Positions 9,187 to 18,558 are shown, counted from the stretch's first letter. The stretch: DNA of 64,000 nt from Aliamphritea ceti (GCF_024347215.1 NZ_AP025282.1:2728001-2792000), one strand, 5' to 3'. Numbers and translations are program-made. Notes: generated by a model from the sequence alone, not told the origin.

Positions 9187-11580
9187 TTATTTTTTACGGC
9201 CTTTGCCTTTGCTACCGCCATCACTTCCATCACCTCCATCAGTTCCACCAGACGATAGCTGAACGTTCACTGATGCCGTTGCGGTATCTTCTCCATCGCT
9301 GATGGTATAAGTAAAACTGTCGGAGCTTTTAAAACTCTTATGCGGCGAATAAATAAGCACACCGTTGCTAACACTAACTGTGCCTTTATTGCCCTGGGTG
9401 AAACCTTCGACAGTAAGTCCATCATTTTCCGGATCATAATCATTATCCAACACAGCAATCTGAACCGTGGTTTTACTGCTGATCTCTACCAAATCCGCAA
9501 CTGCTACCGGCGCTTTATTCGATGATACAGCGTTTACTGCAACAGACACTGTCGCACTGTCAGTACCACCGTTACCGTCACTGATGCTGTAATTAACAAT
9601 CGCAGTACCGGTGAATCCGTTTGCTGGGGTAAATACAAGCTGATTACCACTGATAGTCACATTTCCCAGCGAGCTGTTGGCCGCAGTAATCGTCAGGCTG
9701 TCACCGTCAGTGTCACTGTCGTTGTTTAATACGGCAATCGTCACAGCTGTTCCGGCATTCGTGCTGGCACTGTCATTTTTAGCTACAGGCGCAGTGTTCT
9801 GACTGCTCGCCGTGACAGTAACAGTAACCGTTGCGCTGTCAGTCCCGCCCTGACCATCAGAGAGTGTGTAGCTGAAGCTTTCAGCACCACTGAAGCCACT
9901 GGCAGGCGTAAACATAATATTTCCGCCACTGATCTGAGCAGAGCCATTAACCCCTGAAACAGATGTGATACTCAGGCTGTCGCCGTCAGCATCCGTATCG
10001 TTAGCCAAAACATTGACTGTTACTGAAGTGTTCGCGTTGGTTGTCGCACTATCGTTCACCGCAACAGGCGCTGTATTGGTGTCCGGTTCTGGATCAGGCG
10101 TTGTACCATCCAGAGAAACGCTGATACTGATACCGTTACTGTTATTAGACAGCGGTGTGATTGAGATACCTGACACATCATCGATGTAGGTCTGACCAAC
10201 TTCCAGTGCAGCATCCCGGAAATCATAACTGCTGAAGCTGGTAATACTGTCCGGTGTCATGTCCAGCAGATAGCTGCTGTTACTTTGAGCACCTGTAGCA
10301 CGGTGAACAATCACACCGTTTGCAAGATTTTCAGGATAACGCTGATAGCCGTCTTCAAAATGTTCCGCATCAAAACCAATTGGCTGACGGTATTCCAGGT
10401 AATACCAGACCGTATCACCTGTTGCAGCATCTGTACCGGCCGCAATTTTAAGCGCCTTGCTTTCTAACGTATTGGATTCAAGAGGGGCGATATCATAAAC
10501 TCCTGATGATGTAACAGTAGTCACCGCCGGTGACTGACCATAACCAAGCCAGCCCAGTAATGATTTGTTAAAAGCATTCATGTGACCGACATTGGTGCCC
10601 ATGATGTCTAACAAGTCGCCATAGGTTGATGACTGACAGTTACTTTCAAGTACACCGCTTTCACAGTTAAGACTGTGGGCATGAGACAGGCCAAGGTTAT
10701 GGCCAAATTCGTGCGCTACTATGCTCAAAGACAGAGGAGAACTGATCCAGGCGCGGGATACACCGTTACTGCCCACGGTACCTGCATTGGTTGAGCAGGC
10801 ACTGTTCGGAGGGATCATGTACATAATGTGTTCGTAAGCAGAAAGATCGACACCGGCATCTGTAGCGGCTTGATCCACCTGCAGATGATAATTAGACGGA
10901 CAGGTGGTATTGCCGTCCAGAGGCAGGGTAGTCCAGTTATACACGTCACCGGTCAGCCAAGTCTGATTGTATGAAGCTTCCTGTACAAAATCGTTTACCG
11001 GGCCAAATACATTGTCCCGAATTTGGGATGTGGTCCAGGGCTTATCCTGAGGAGCATCCTGGAAATTCACCAGAAAGACTGCTGTTTTACGCTCCCCAAA
11101 GGTATTTTGCATAATTCCGGCTGTGCCACCATTACTACCACCGGTTGCCCCCATGATCAGTATATCGTCACCGCTTTCAACAGCTATCTGCTCATCATTA
11201 TTCTTGCCTTTGAATGCCCAGCCACGCACTCGCGCTTTCTGACCACTGTGCAATGCCTTTTGCTGACCAAAAACATGCAGCGGGAAACGGTTATTATCGG
11301 TAACTAAAAAATGGCTGAGCTGATGGCTGCCGTCCGGAAAGTCCTCGTATACCTGTTCTATCGAACCTTCCAGCTCAAGCCGGCTTTCCAGCTTTTCCCG
11401 GATATGAGCGGGCATACCTTTTGCGGGAGCAATCTGCGAATCAGATAAGCTACTGTGGGAAGAGTGAGAAGAGTGGGAATGAGAAGAGGCTGAAACCTCT
11501 ACACCTGATAAACCGACGCAAGACGCGAAGCCCAGCGTACCTAAAGCACGCACGAATGAGTTGCCTGATATTAAAGCCAT
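9187..11580 (-). CDS. Secreted zinc metalloprotease (M11/gametolysin-like) with cadherin-like repeats
   Basis: This 797-residue exported enzyme has a signal peptide (about residues 8-31) followed by a His/Ser-rich spacer. The pro-region and catalytic domain carry the zincin motif HEFGHNLGLSH at residues 290-300 and a DIMG Met-turn about 30 residues later. Three tandem beta-sandwich repeats of about 95 residues then follow, each beginning near APVAxxD with Asp/Asn calcium-like motifs, of the Big_9/cadherin-like kind common in secreted marine enzymes. The C-terminus is Gly-rich then basic (GSKGKGRKK). The likely substrate is extracellular protein and the likely exporter is the flanking T2SS. 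The leader carries a probable c-di-GMP riboswitch, so expression should respond to the sessile/motile switch. Confidence 0.82.
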   Translation of the reverse strand: MALISGNSFVRALGTLGFASCVGLSGVEVSASSHSHSSHSSHSSLSDSQIAPAKGMPAHIREKLESRLELEGSIEQVYEDFPDGSHQLSHFLVTDNNRFPLHVFGQQKALHSGQKARVRGWAFKGKNNDEQIAVESGDDILIMGATGGSNGGTAGIMQNTFGERKTAVFLVNFQDAPQDKPWTTSQIRDNVFGPVNDFVQEASYNQTWLTGDVYNWTTLPLDGNTTCPSNYHLQVDQAATDAGVDLSAYEHIMYMIPPNSACSTNAGTVGSNGVSRAWISSPLSLSIVAHEFGHNLGLSHAHSLNCESGVLESNCQSSTYGDLLDIMGTNVGHMNAFNKSLLGWLGYGQSPAVTTVTSSGVYDIAPLESNTLESKALKIAAGTDAATGDTVWYYLEYRQPIGFDAEHFEDGYQRYPENLANGVIVHRATGAQSNSSYLLDMTPDSITSFSSYDFRDAALEVGQTYIDDVSGISITPLSNNSNGISISVSLDGTTPDPEPDTNTAPVAVNDSATTNANTSVTVNVLANDTDADGDSLSITSVSGVNGSAQISGGNIMFTPASGFSGAESFSYTLSDGQGGTDSATVTVTVTASSQNTAPVAKNDSASTNAGTAVTIAVLNNDSDTDGDSLTITAANSSLGNVTISGNQLVFTPANGFTGTAIVNYSISDGNGGTDSATVSVAVNAVSSNKAPVAVADLVEISSKTTVQIAVLDNDYDPENDGLTVEGFTQGNKGTVSVSNGVLIYSPHKSFKSSDSFTYTISDGEDTATASVNVQLSSGGTDGGDGSDGGSKGKGRKK

Positions 11581-11607
11581 GAGAATCTCTGTTAAAAAAT
11601 TTATAAC

Positions 11608-11754
11608 GAAAGATCCTCTGCAACTTCAGGCTGCAAGGAAGGGGTTAATTCTCTCTTTCGGCAGTTCGGCGGTCCCACGAAACAACTACTGGGGATCCGT
11701 AACTTTGCGATACCTGATTACTCAGGCTGTGCCTTTGTCTGGAGAGGATCTTTC
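11608..11754 (-). promoter_or_regulatory. 12-bp inverted repeat enclosing the riboswitch
   Basis: GAAAGATCCTCT at 11608-11619 and its exact complement AGAGGATCTTTC at 11743-11754 bracket the aptamer. In the RNA the 3' arm ends about 25 bases before the protease ATG and is followed by an AU-rich run, so pairing could form an alternative structure serving as expression platform. Confidence 0.6.
11655..11742 (-). ncRNA. Probable cyclic di-GMP-I (GEMM) riboswitch in the protease leader
   Basis: Read on the minus strand, the leader has a CCTGA-GTAA-TCAGG hairpin with a GNRA tetraloop. It is followed by the signature TCGCAAAGTTACGG and, after a variable stem, GACCGCCGAACTGCCG. These match in order the P1b tetraloop, the CGCAAAGCCACGG core and the final GCCGGGUUGCCG segment of the known GEMM-I aptamer. 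The GGCAAACC side is less conserved (GGCACAGCC). It is recognised by eye, with no covariance score. Confidence 0.6.
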
Positions 11755-11818
11755 TATACTGTACTTCTACTGTTCATCAGTAGATCCTTTCATTCCGTAT
11801 GGCTATTTCACCTGTAAT

Positions 11819-11847
11819 GTAAGTAAACTTTAATGCTGTTTACTTAC
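11819..11847. promoter_or_regulatory. Perfect 10-bp inverted repeat upstream of the riboswitch
   Basis: GTAAGTAAAC and GTTTACTTAC are separated by nine bases. It lies about 65 bases upstream of the riboswitch 5' arm on the minus strand, where an activator site or promoter would be expected. The protein that binds it is unknown. Confidence 0.4.
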
Positions 11848-11974
11848 ACATGATGTCCTGTATCAATTGGATGCCTGTTTAGCCTGCTCGCAGTATTAAC
11901 TGTTAAAGCTGTGTTACACCCTGTAAACCGGATGCAATACTAGCAGCTAAAACTGTACAAGTCTTATACAGTTG

Positions 11975-12004
11975 TTGAATAGAAACTGTACAGTTTTGTA
12001 TAAA
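11975..12004 (+). promoter_or_regulatory. Promoter with palindromic operator before the 12031 small ORF
   Basis: TTGAAT (11975-11980) and TATAAA (11999-12004) are 18 bases apart. The spacer contains the perfect palindrome AAACTGTACAGTTT (11983-11996). A looser copy with AACTGTA/TACAGTT arms lies just upstream (11951-11973). This is the layout of a repressible promoter. Confidence 0.5.
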
Positions 12005-12030
12005 ATGTGATCGGAAGAGTAGGGATAAAT

Positions 12031-12147
12031 ATGGAAAGTTTGGAGTCCAACACGACTATTTTGATTGATGATGAGGATAATCGGAATGCCAGTCTTCTGA
12101 GAGTTCGTCCCAAAAAACAATATAAGGTGCAGAAGACCAGTGAATAG
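12031..12147 (+). CDS. Small protein of 38 residues, unknown
   Basis: The ORF begins MESLESNTTILIDDED and ends in a basic tail (RPKKQYKVQKTSE). AGGGA lies six bases before the ATG and a convincing promoter with a palindromic operator lies just upstream. The product is acidic then basic, with no membrane segment. It is antisense to the end of the 12056-12316 ORF, and only one may be real. No family was recognised. Confidence 0.4.
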   Translation: MESLESNTTILIDDEDNRNASLLRVRPKKQYKVQKTSE

Positions 12148-12316
12148 AGTGGTGGATAGCGCGCTGCTGATGGCGCCGGAGATCTTGTAAAAGTGCCTGA
12201 TTCCACTTAGGTGTGGAATCATCAGAATCAATTAATACAGGCAGCTTGCTTGAATAATCTTCACGAAGAGACTTATTCGATACAGCCTGATTAATTACTG
12301 TGCCAGTGACTCGCAT
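12056..12316 (-). CDS. Hypothetical small protein of 86 residues
   Basis: This ORF is supported mainly by an excellent ribosome site (AAGGAGG) nine bases before its ATG. The N-terminal half (MRVTGTVINQAVSNKSL...) has ordinary protein composition. The C-terminal third is His/Ser/Trp-rich and looks less natural, so the true protein may have been altered by a frameshift. No known family was recognised. It lies alone between the protease and the VpsR-like regulator and overlaps the opposite-strand ORF 12031-12147. Confidence 0.4.
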   Translation of the reverse strand: MRVTGTVINQAVSNKSLREDYSSKLPVLIDSDDSTPKWNQALLQDLRRHQQRAIHHSIHWSSAPYIVFWDELSEDWHSDYPHHQSK

Positions 12317-12443
12317 TGCTGCTTACCTCCTTATACTTATAGCAATGCAATGATCGAGCCATCAAAAAAAGTACTAATAAAACAACACATTAAGTAAATA
12401 ACGAACATGAAACCGGTTCAATATGTTTCATGAGCTATACAAT

Positions 12444-13817
12444 TTATACCTCTAATCGATATTTCTTAATCAGGCGGTAAAGTGTCACTCTGGATATACC
12501 AAGAGATTTAGCCGCTTTAGAGATGTTTCCCTTAACGTAATGCAAAGTACTGCGAACAGCGAGCGCTTCTGCTTTATCACGGGCGGTATCCAGCGAAACT
12601 ATTTCATGATCAACATTCTGGTTCGACATACCAAGATCATCTGAAGTGATCAACCGGTTGTCACTCATGATAAGCGCCCTGCGAATACGGTTGATCATCT
12701 CGCGGATATTACCAGGCCAACTGTAATTACTCATCGTGTACAGCGCCTGTTTAGAAAACCCCTTACAATGAGCATTATATTCTTTAGCAAAATGGCGATA
12801 AAAATACTTTGCCAGCAATTCTATATCCTCAAAACGTTCAGCAAGAGTAGGAATATGGATGTTAACGACATTAAGACGGTAGAAGAGATCTTTGCGAAAG
12901 CGACCGTCTTCGACAGCTTTCTTTAGATCAACATTCGTCGCTGCAATAATCCGGGTATCAACCTTAAAAGTTTCACTTCCACCCAATCGCTCAATTGTCT
13001 GTTCCTCAAGAAAGCGTAATAAATAAACCTGCAACGGCATAGGCAGATCGCCAATCTCATCCAGAAAGCATGTGCCATTATGTGCTGACTCAAGACGCCC
13101 AATCGTACGTGCATGTGCACCGGTAAACGCACCTTTCTCATGACCAAATAATTCAGAATGAATCAAAGTGTCAGGTAACGCACCGCAGTTAATAGCCACG
13201 AAAGGGCCTTCACAACGGGAGGAGCGCTGATGTATTGCCCTGGCAACCATTTCCTTACCCGTTCCTGTTTCACCAGAAATGAGCACAGAAGCATCAACTA
13301 CGCAGATCTTCCTTATCATTTCGAATATTCGACGCATAGGCTCGCTGGCGCCAACCATCTCACTGGTCTTGATAAAATCTTCTTCACGTTCACTGGCCAC
13401 ACGCAGCAGTGAAATACCATAAGCATGGCCCATAACCGCTTTCAGATTAACAAGACTGCTATCCAGCGGCAGGGTAAAGTAGTCATAAAAATTTTCATAA
13501 ATAAGTGTTCGTAAACGACTGTCTTCCAGGTCACCTTCTTCAACTAAAGCAATCCAGACCGTGCCATATTCATAACCTATCAGATTGATAATATTTTCAC
13601 GTTGCTCATCCGTCAGGTAACTGAGATAGACCATACCGACCAGATAATGCTGGTTACTGATTAAGTTTTTAGCCCTGTATTCAGAAGTAACCCGGTCAAC
13701 AGACCAGTCCGAAAACGGGAATCGATTAATGTTGTACTGGTGCTTATCCGCCAGATCGAGATAAACCGCTTTTCTTACATTACCACCAGCGGTAGCACCT
13801 TGAATGAATGTATCCAT
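12444..13817 (-). CDS. VpsR-like sigma-54-dependent transcriptional activator
   Basis: This 457-residue enhancer-binding protein has an N-terminal regulatory domain of about 150 residues without an obvious phospho-acceptor receiver motif, as in VpsR-type regulators. The AAA+ domain has Walker A GETGTGKE (residues 182-189), the sigma-54 contact loop GAFTGA (229-234) and Walker B CFLDEIGD (250-257). A C-terminal Fis-type helix-turn-helix contains NISKAAKSLGISRVTLYR. It should remodel RpoN holoenzyme at promoters like those at 4936 and 7612. VpsR in Vibrio binds c-di-GMP and controls matrix genes; a similar role here is an inference from family and from the nearby riboswitch and secreted proteins. 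Confidence 0.85.
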   Translation of the reverse strand: MDTFIQGATAGGNVRKAVYLDLADKHQYNINRFPFSDWSVDRVTSEYRAKNLISNQHYLVGMVYLSYLTDEQRENIINLIGYEYGTVWIALVEEGDLEDSRLRTLIYENFYDYFTLPLDSSLVNLKAVMGHAYGISLLRVASEREEDFIKTSEMVGASEPMRRIFEMIRKICVVDASVLISGETGTGKEMVARAIHQRSSRCEGPFVAINCGALPDTLIHSELFGHEKGAFTGAHARTIGRLESAHNGTCFLDEIGDLPMPLQVYLLRFLEEQTIERLGGSETFKVDTRIIAATNVDLKKAVEDGRFRKDLFYRLNVVNIHIPTLAERFEDIELLAKYFYRHFAKEYNAHCKGFSKQALYTMSNYSWPGNIREMINRIRRALIMSDNRLITSDDLGMSNQNVDHEIVSLDTARDKAEALAVRSTLHYVKGNISKAAKSLGISRVTLYRLIKKYRLEV

Positions 13818-14076
13818 GGTGCTGTTTAACTTCCTGTCGAGGATTTTTATTATTTTTAAAACGCTTTTGTTTCACGAAGCGCAAGCATAATTCTAGTAAC
13901 GGATCCTGCTTTGTGGGTGAAATCTGTGCAACAGATATGTGTATTGTATGAGTTACATTACCTCAGCAAGTGTAAACTTGGTGAACAGTCATCAAAGGAA
14001 CGGACATAACCGGCCAGGACATACGCGCATTTAACTTTAAGCTTCTATAGTTAAATGGCGACAAAGGAGAACCGGT

Positions 14077-15984
14077 ATGTACAGCCACTATTTTGGGTTA
14101 TCTGAACCGCCATTCTCAATTGCACCTAACCCCCGATTTCTCTATATGAGCGAACAACACAGAGAAGCACTGGCGCATTTACTATATGGCATTAGAAGTA
14201 ACGGAGGCTTCGTCCTGCTGACCGGTGAAGTCGGCACAGGAAAGACAACAGTCACCCGTTGCCTGTTAGAGCAGCTACCGGAAAACACCGAAGTTGCTCT
14301 GATTCTTAACCCGAAATACACAGTTACCGAATTACTGGCCACGATATGCGATGACCTTGGTATCTTTATATCTGCAGGTTCCGACAGTCTCAAAGAATAT
14401 GTAGACCGTATCAATCAACATCTGATAACCAACCACCGCCACAACAAAAATACGGTACTCATAATTGATGAGGCCCAAAACCTTTCGACAGATGTCCTTG
14501 AAACTATTCGCCTGCTGACCAACCTCGAAACCAATACTCAGAAACTTTTGCAGATTATCCTGGTTGGACAACCAGAACTTCTGGATTTACTGGCACAGCC
14601 AAAACTGCGCCAGCTGAATCAGCGTATAACCGCTCGTTACCACTTAAAAGCGCTACAACAGGATGAGATTCAAGCCTATATTAATCACCGATTAGCAGTA
14701 GCAGGAGTGGACTGCCCACTGTTCAATATGGATGCAACGAAACGGCTATACAAGCTAACGAAAGGTGTTCCACGGCTTATCAATATCATCTGTGACAGGG
14801 CGCTGTTAGGCGCGTATGTTCAACGCGAAAACATGGTCAAAGTTGATGTCTTAGTTAAAGCTGCAGGAGAAGTGTTTGGCGAGCAGGTGTTAAGGAAACA
14901 AAAAAAACCTTGGTACTGGCTACCTATGTATTCAGGTGTGCTCTCAAGCATTATTGTGATGTTTCTACTTATGGGTTATCCGGGGTATCAGGTGTTGATC
15001 AGTCACGCACAGGCACTTGTAAATACTCAGCCGAACAACACCAATTCATTATCGAGCTCGACTCTACCTATACCGGCAACTGAAACCCCAGAGTTAACAC
15101 AAAAACATAACTCATCAGAACTGATGAGTAAGAATCAAACTGGAACTGTACAACCAACAGATACAGAACAACCAGCAATTAAGAAAAACACACCGCACAT
15201 AAATCATTCGGAAGTTATTCAAGTGCGAAAGGTCAGTACAATACCTGACGACACTCAGGCGTTGAGTTCATCTACCTCATCGCTACCGAGTAAAAGTGCG
15301 AGTGGCTTAAAGCCTGTACCCAAGCCGCAATCAATGCAGATTCCAATTGCCTCATTATCAACCCCTGCAAACTGGTACTGGCAGGGTGAAGAGCAAGCCG
15401 ATATAAGTGAAACTCTTGCATATAAGCATTTGTTTGAGCTTTGGGGGATAAATTATGATCCTGTACAACAACCGGCAGTTTGCCAGGCTGCTGAGACCCA
15501 GGGATTAAGTTGTTATTTCAAAATAAGTGGACTGGATGAACTGAGACGAGTCAACTTACCCGCTGTTGTTAAAATGCAAAATGCGAATGGCCAGCATTTT
15601 TTTGCAACGATAAGCGCCATCGAGGGCGAAATAGCTCAGCTCTATGTTGCAGAAGATACACGCTATGTTGAACTTAAAGACCTGGAACTCTGGCTACCTG
15701 GTAACTTTACTTTGTTCTGGGATCGTCCAGAAAGCTACAAACAAACCTTAACTCCCGGAAAAACCGGGCCTGAAGTTATATGGCTGGATAAGCAACTAGC
15801 CGCTATTCAGGGACGCGCACCACGACATCCTTCACCTCAGGTTTATGATCAGAGATTAGTCTGGCAGGTTAAAAAGTTTCAAACCGCCTCAGGTTTAATA
15901 GCCGATGGAATAGTAGGGCCCAAAACACTGATACAGCTAACAACAGACTCAGCAGATGATACACCACTGCTGACAGAGCCATAG
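14077..15984 (+). CDS. gspA: GspA/ExeA-type AAA ATPase with peptidoglycan-binding domain
   Basis: The 635-residue membrane protein has a cytoplasmic AAA domain starting MYSHYFGLSEPPF, with Walker A GEVGTGKTT near residue 50 and Walker B TVLIIDEAQNL near residue 128. One membrane helix lies near residues 285-308. A Ser/Thr-rich periplasmic linker, a C39-peptidase-like domain and a C-terminal peptidoglycan-binding repeat (QVKKFQTASGLIADGIVGPK) follow. With GspB it helps place the secretin in the cell wall. It is followed closely by gspB (9 bases). The 259-base divergent gap to the VpsR-like gene shows no further ORF. Confidence 0.9.
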   Translation: MYSHYFGLSEPPFSIAPNPRFLYMSEQHREALAHLLYGIRSNGGFVLLTGEVGTGKTTVTRCLLEQLPENTEVALILNPKYTVTELLATICDDLGIFISAGSDSLKEYVDRINQHLITNHRHNKNTVLIIDEAQNLSTDVLETIRLLTNLETNTQKLLQIILVGQPELLDLLAQPKLRQLNQRITARYHLKALQQDEIQAYINHRLAVAGVDCPLFNMDATKRLYKLTKGVPRLINIICDRALLGAYVQRENMVKVDVLVKAAGEVFGEQVLRKQKKPWYWLPMYSGVLSSIIVMFLLMGYPGYQVLISHAQALVNTQPNNTNSLSSSTLPIPATETPELTQKHNSSELMSKNQTGTVQPTDTEQPAIKKNTPHINHSEVIQVRKVSTIPDDTQALSSSTSSLPSKSASGLKPVPKPQSMQIPIASLSTPANWYWQGEEQADISETLAYKHLFELWGINYDPVQQPAVCQAAETQGLSCYFKISGLDELRRVNLPAVVKMQNANGQHFFATISAIEGEIAQLYVAEDTRYVELKDLELWLPGNFTLFWDRPESYKQTLTPGKTGPEVIWLDKQLAAIQGRAPRHPSPQVYDQRLVWQVKKFQTASGLIADGIVGPKTLIQLTTDSADDTPLLTEP

Positions 15985-15993
15985 GAGAGAAGT

Positions 15994-16902
15994 GTGTCAT
16001 ATATTCTTGATTCTCTTAAACGCTCAGACGAAGAACGTACACGGGGTTCAGTACCCGATCTGCAAAGTCTGCCGTTAATCAGCAGTGGACCTGCAAAGAA
16101 AAAACCATCCCGCCTTTATTGGGCATTGTTACTCACTATGCTCGCTATAACTATCTATGTAACAAACCAGCTACTGTTTACAGCCAGCCTACAGCCTCAG
16201 ACTGCTTCGCCAGAAACATCCTTCTCAGATAATGCGATACTGACTACAGAAACAGCGCAGCCACTGCAAAAAAACAGCTTTACTGAGCCCACCGATAAGA
16301 AACAAAGCAACACAGATATTCCGCAAAATGCCACGGAAAACCAGCAACTTGCCAGTGATAGTAACGACAGCGTGAAGGGAATAAATACACTGGATAGCCT
16401 GGGCATCTCATCAGATACCCAAAGCCGCTTAAAAGGCATTAAAGTTAAATTGGAAGCAACTAAGTTCCAATTAGCTGATGAAATAAAGCCTCAACAAATA
16501 CTGTCTGAAACTAACCGGAAAAAACCATCTGAGAAGCAAGAGGCACATGTTACTGGCATACAAACCATAGCCTCAAATAAGGCAATAAACGCCATTCAAC
16601 CAGTTACTAAAGCGGAAAAAGTACAGAAAATAATTACAGCAAAAAGCCAGCCTGTAAAAAACCCTTATCAAGGGGTTATGCACGTCAAACAACTTCCAAC
16701 GGTTATAAAGAGAGAATTACCAGAACTGAACTTCAGCGTGCACATTTATTCGGAGAACACAGCCAGTCGAATGGTAAAAATTAACGGCAGAAGCTATCGG
16801 GAAGGACAAACAGTCTCGCAATACCTGACACTTAATGAAATCACCCGTGACGGTGTGATTATGACCTTTAAAGATGAACGCTTCTGGCAATTATCACGCT
16901 GA
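15994..16902 (+). CDS. gspB: GspB-like type II secretion assembly protein
   Basis: The protein of 302 residues starts at GTG with the family-typical MSYILDSLKRSDEER, preceded by AGGAGAG. A single membrane helix spans about residues 38-58. A long Gln/Thr/Lys-rich periplasmic linker leads to a C-terminal GspB domain (LPELNFSVHIYSENTASRMV through GVIMTFKDERFWQLS). It partners GspA in secretin insertion through the peptidoglycan. The two-gene gspAB unit is separated from gspL-D by the secreted-protein genes. Confidence 0.88.
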   Translation: MSYILDSLKRSDEERTRGSVPDLQSLPLISSGPAKKKPSRLYWALLLTMLAITIYVTNQLLFTASLQPQTASPETSFSDNAILTTETAQPLQKNSFTEPTDKKQSNTDIPQNATENQQLASDSNDSVKGINTLDSLGISSDTQSRLKGIKVKLEATKFQLADEIKPQQILSETNRKKPSEKQEAHVTGIQTIASNKAINAIQPVTKAEKVQKIITAKSQPVKNPYQGVMHVKQLPTVIKRELPELNFSVHIYSENTASRMVKINGRSYREGQTVSQYLTLNEITRDGVIMTFKDERFWQLSR

Positions 16903-16988
16903 GTAGAAGCTTTAGTAAAGCTGAATTATTCTCGGGAGGGCAAACAGTGGTACTTACAGGCATCAAAAAATCGGATGTATAGATACTC

Positions 16989-17222
16989 TTAATTACTAAT
17001 TAGTTTCACAGCTAAACCAACAAAAAAAGCAATCATTAGAATGATAAAAGCATAATCAAATACAGGGCTACGTCCATCCCTAAAACCAGCACCCAAAAAT
17101 AAAATTTCAAAAATATGTTTTGGGTTTTTAGAATTTCTTACAACATCAATGATAGATATTATTGATAATAACACTAAACCTAAAAACCCAAACTGCATTA
17201 ATGAACCAAAAAAATCATTCAT
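16989..17222 (-). CDS. Small two-helix membrane protein, unknown
   Basis: The 77-residue protein has two predicted membrane helices (about residues 8-27 and 55-74) with a basic loop between them (NSKNPKH). It is low in GC compared with its neighbours and has no strong ribosome site, which suggests acquired or poorly expressed DNA. No family was recognised. It lies between gspB and the tyrosine recombinase. Confidence 0.5.
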   Translation of the reverse strand: MNDFFGSLMQFGFLGLVLLSIISIIDVVRNSKNPKHIFEILFLGAGFRDGRSPVFDYAFIILMIAFFVGLAVKLISN

Positions 17223-17331
17223 AGCTAAAAACCATATAGAGTTTCAATATAAGACAACTTAATAAAAAACAATAACAAACTACTCTTATATGCTGTTGAG
17301 TTTTTAACTTATAAACACAGAAAAGCCCAAC

Positions 17332-18558
17332 TCAAACCTCTTGACCCTTAGCACTCGAAGCCCGTTCCATATTGTCAGAATCTACATATAGCTCATCAGT
17401 GGTTCTGATACTGCCATGGCCAAGATCAGCCTGTACGTGGGCAAGGTTTCTGCCTGCAGCCACTTCCATTGACGCACCTGTATGACGCAGCCAGTGAGTG
17501 GTAGCAGCTCTCAGTTCAGAAGCTTCTACCTCAAAACCATCTTTCAGCAGTGAATCACAGCTTTCAGTAAAAGCGACTTCAACAATGTTGCGCAGCTGAC
17601 GGCTACCAATACCTCGATTTTTAACGCGAGACTCAATCACTGGCTCATCGGAGTCTTTAGAAGGCAGGGGGGTTAAGCCCCGAAAATCGCGATATCGCTT
17701 CAAGAAAGTCAGATATTCATTAGAGATAGATACATCCCGTTCTTTAGATCCTTTACCAAAGGTTCGGTACCACCAGTTGCCTTCATGATCTCTGTGGAAG
17801 TGCGACATAACCGGTAGCCAGTTCGCGCGCTCTGAAAGCTCCGATATACGTAACTTAAGTGATTTTAACGTAGCGATAACAAACAGAGTGCGTTCATGTT
17901 GAGAATCTGCTTCAGCCATTGCTGTGGCAGTACTTAGCAGGTATTCCCACTGTAATTCCGACAGTCGTTTAGCGGTATTAATACCAGTTTCATGTCTTAA
18001 ATACGGACAGTTTTTCTTAACAATCGGAATATGATTCCCGGGCGCATAGTCTTCAGCCATTAAGTAGTTAAAGAATACGCTGAGGTTAGAAAACAAACCT
18101 TGCCAGGACTTAGTATTCAATCGCCCTTTACCAGCGCCAGCTAGACGAAAAGGGCGCCAGAGTTCATTGGGTTCGCGTACACCACTAGCACTCAGGAACC
18201 GTCTTATTGTTGATTCAGCCTGCCAACTGGGATCTGGCTTCGCAACGAAGTCTGTATATTCCTCGAGATCACGTCTGCGTAGTTCAACAACAGATTTCTT
18301 CTGGATCAACCACGCCCATAACAATAGACGCTCAGCATCACCTCTAAACTTATCGTAAGTATCCTGACTTTTCTTACTGTAACTGGCCAGAAAGTCTCTG
18401 GTATAGCGATAATCATCAAGAGCGCCTTTAATATTTAAGCTCAGCACAAAGGTCTCTACAGCCGGAGACTGATCAGGGAACACAGCATTTCTGGGGATCT
18501 GATTAAAGTATTTAGCAGAATCAAATAACGGCATACCAGGAAATGTTTTATTCGACAC
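17332..18558 (-). CDS. Tyrosine recombinase / phage-integrase-family protein
   Basis: The 408-residue protein has a SAM-like N-terminal core-binding region and a C-terminal catalytic domain. Conserved positions are visible: LRISELSER (first Arg), HWLRHTGASM (H-x-x-R), LGHGSIRTTDELYV (second His and nucleophile Tyr). It is longer than XerC/XerD (about 300 residues) and is not their orthologue. No integrated element clearly belongs to it, since proviruses A and B appear to use dif. A dif-shaped inverted repeat at 18633-18658 begins 75 bases upstream of its start. It may be the integrase of a lost island or a stand-alone site-specific recombinase. Confidence 0.85.
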   Translation of the reverse strand: MSNKTFPGMPLFDSAKYFNQIPRNAVFPDQSPAVETFVLSLNIKGALDDYRYTRDFLASYSKKSQDTYDKFRGDAERLLLWAWLIQKKSVVELRRRDLEEYTDFVAKPDPSWQAESTIRRFLSASGVREPNELWRPFRLAGAGKGRLNTKSWQGLFSNLSVFFNYLMAEDYAPGNHIPIVKKNCPYLRHETGINTAKRLSELQWEYLLSTATAMAEADSQHERTLFVIATLKSLKLRISELSERANWLPVMSHFHRDHEGNWWYRTFGKGSKERDVSISNEYLTFLKRYRDFRGLTPLPSKDSDEPVIESRVKNRGIGSRQLRNIVEVAFTESCDSLLKDGFEVEASELRAATTHWLRHTGASMEVAAGRNLAHVQADLGHGSIRTTDELYVDSDNMERASSAKGQEV

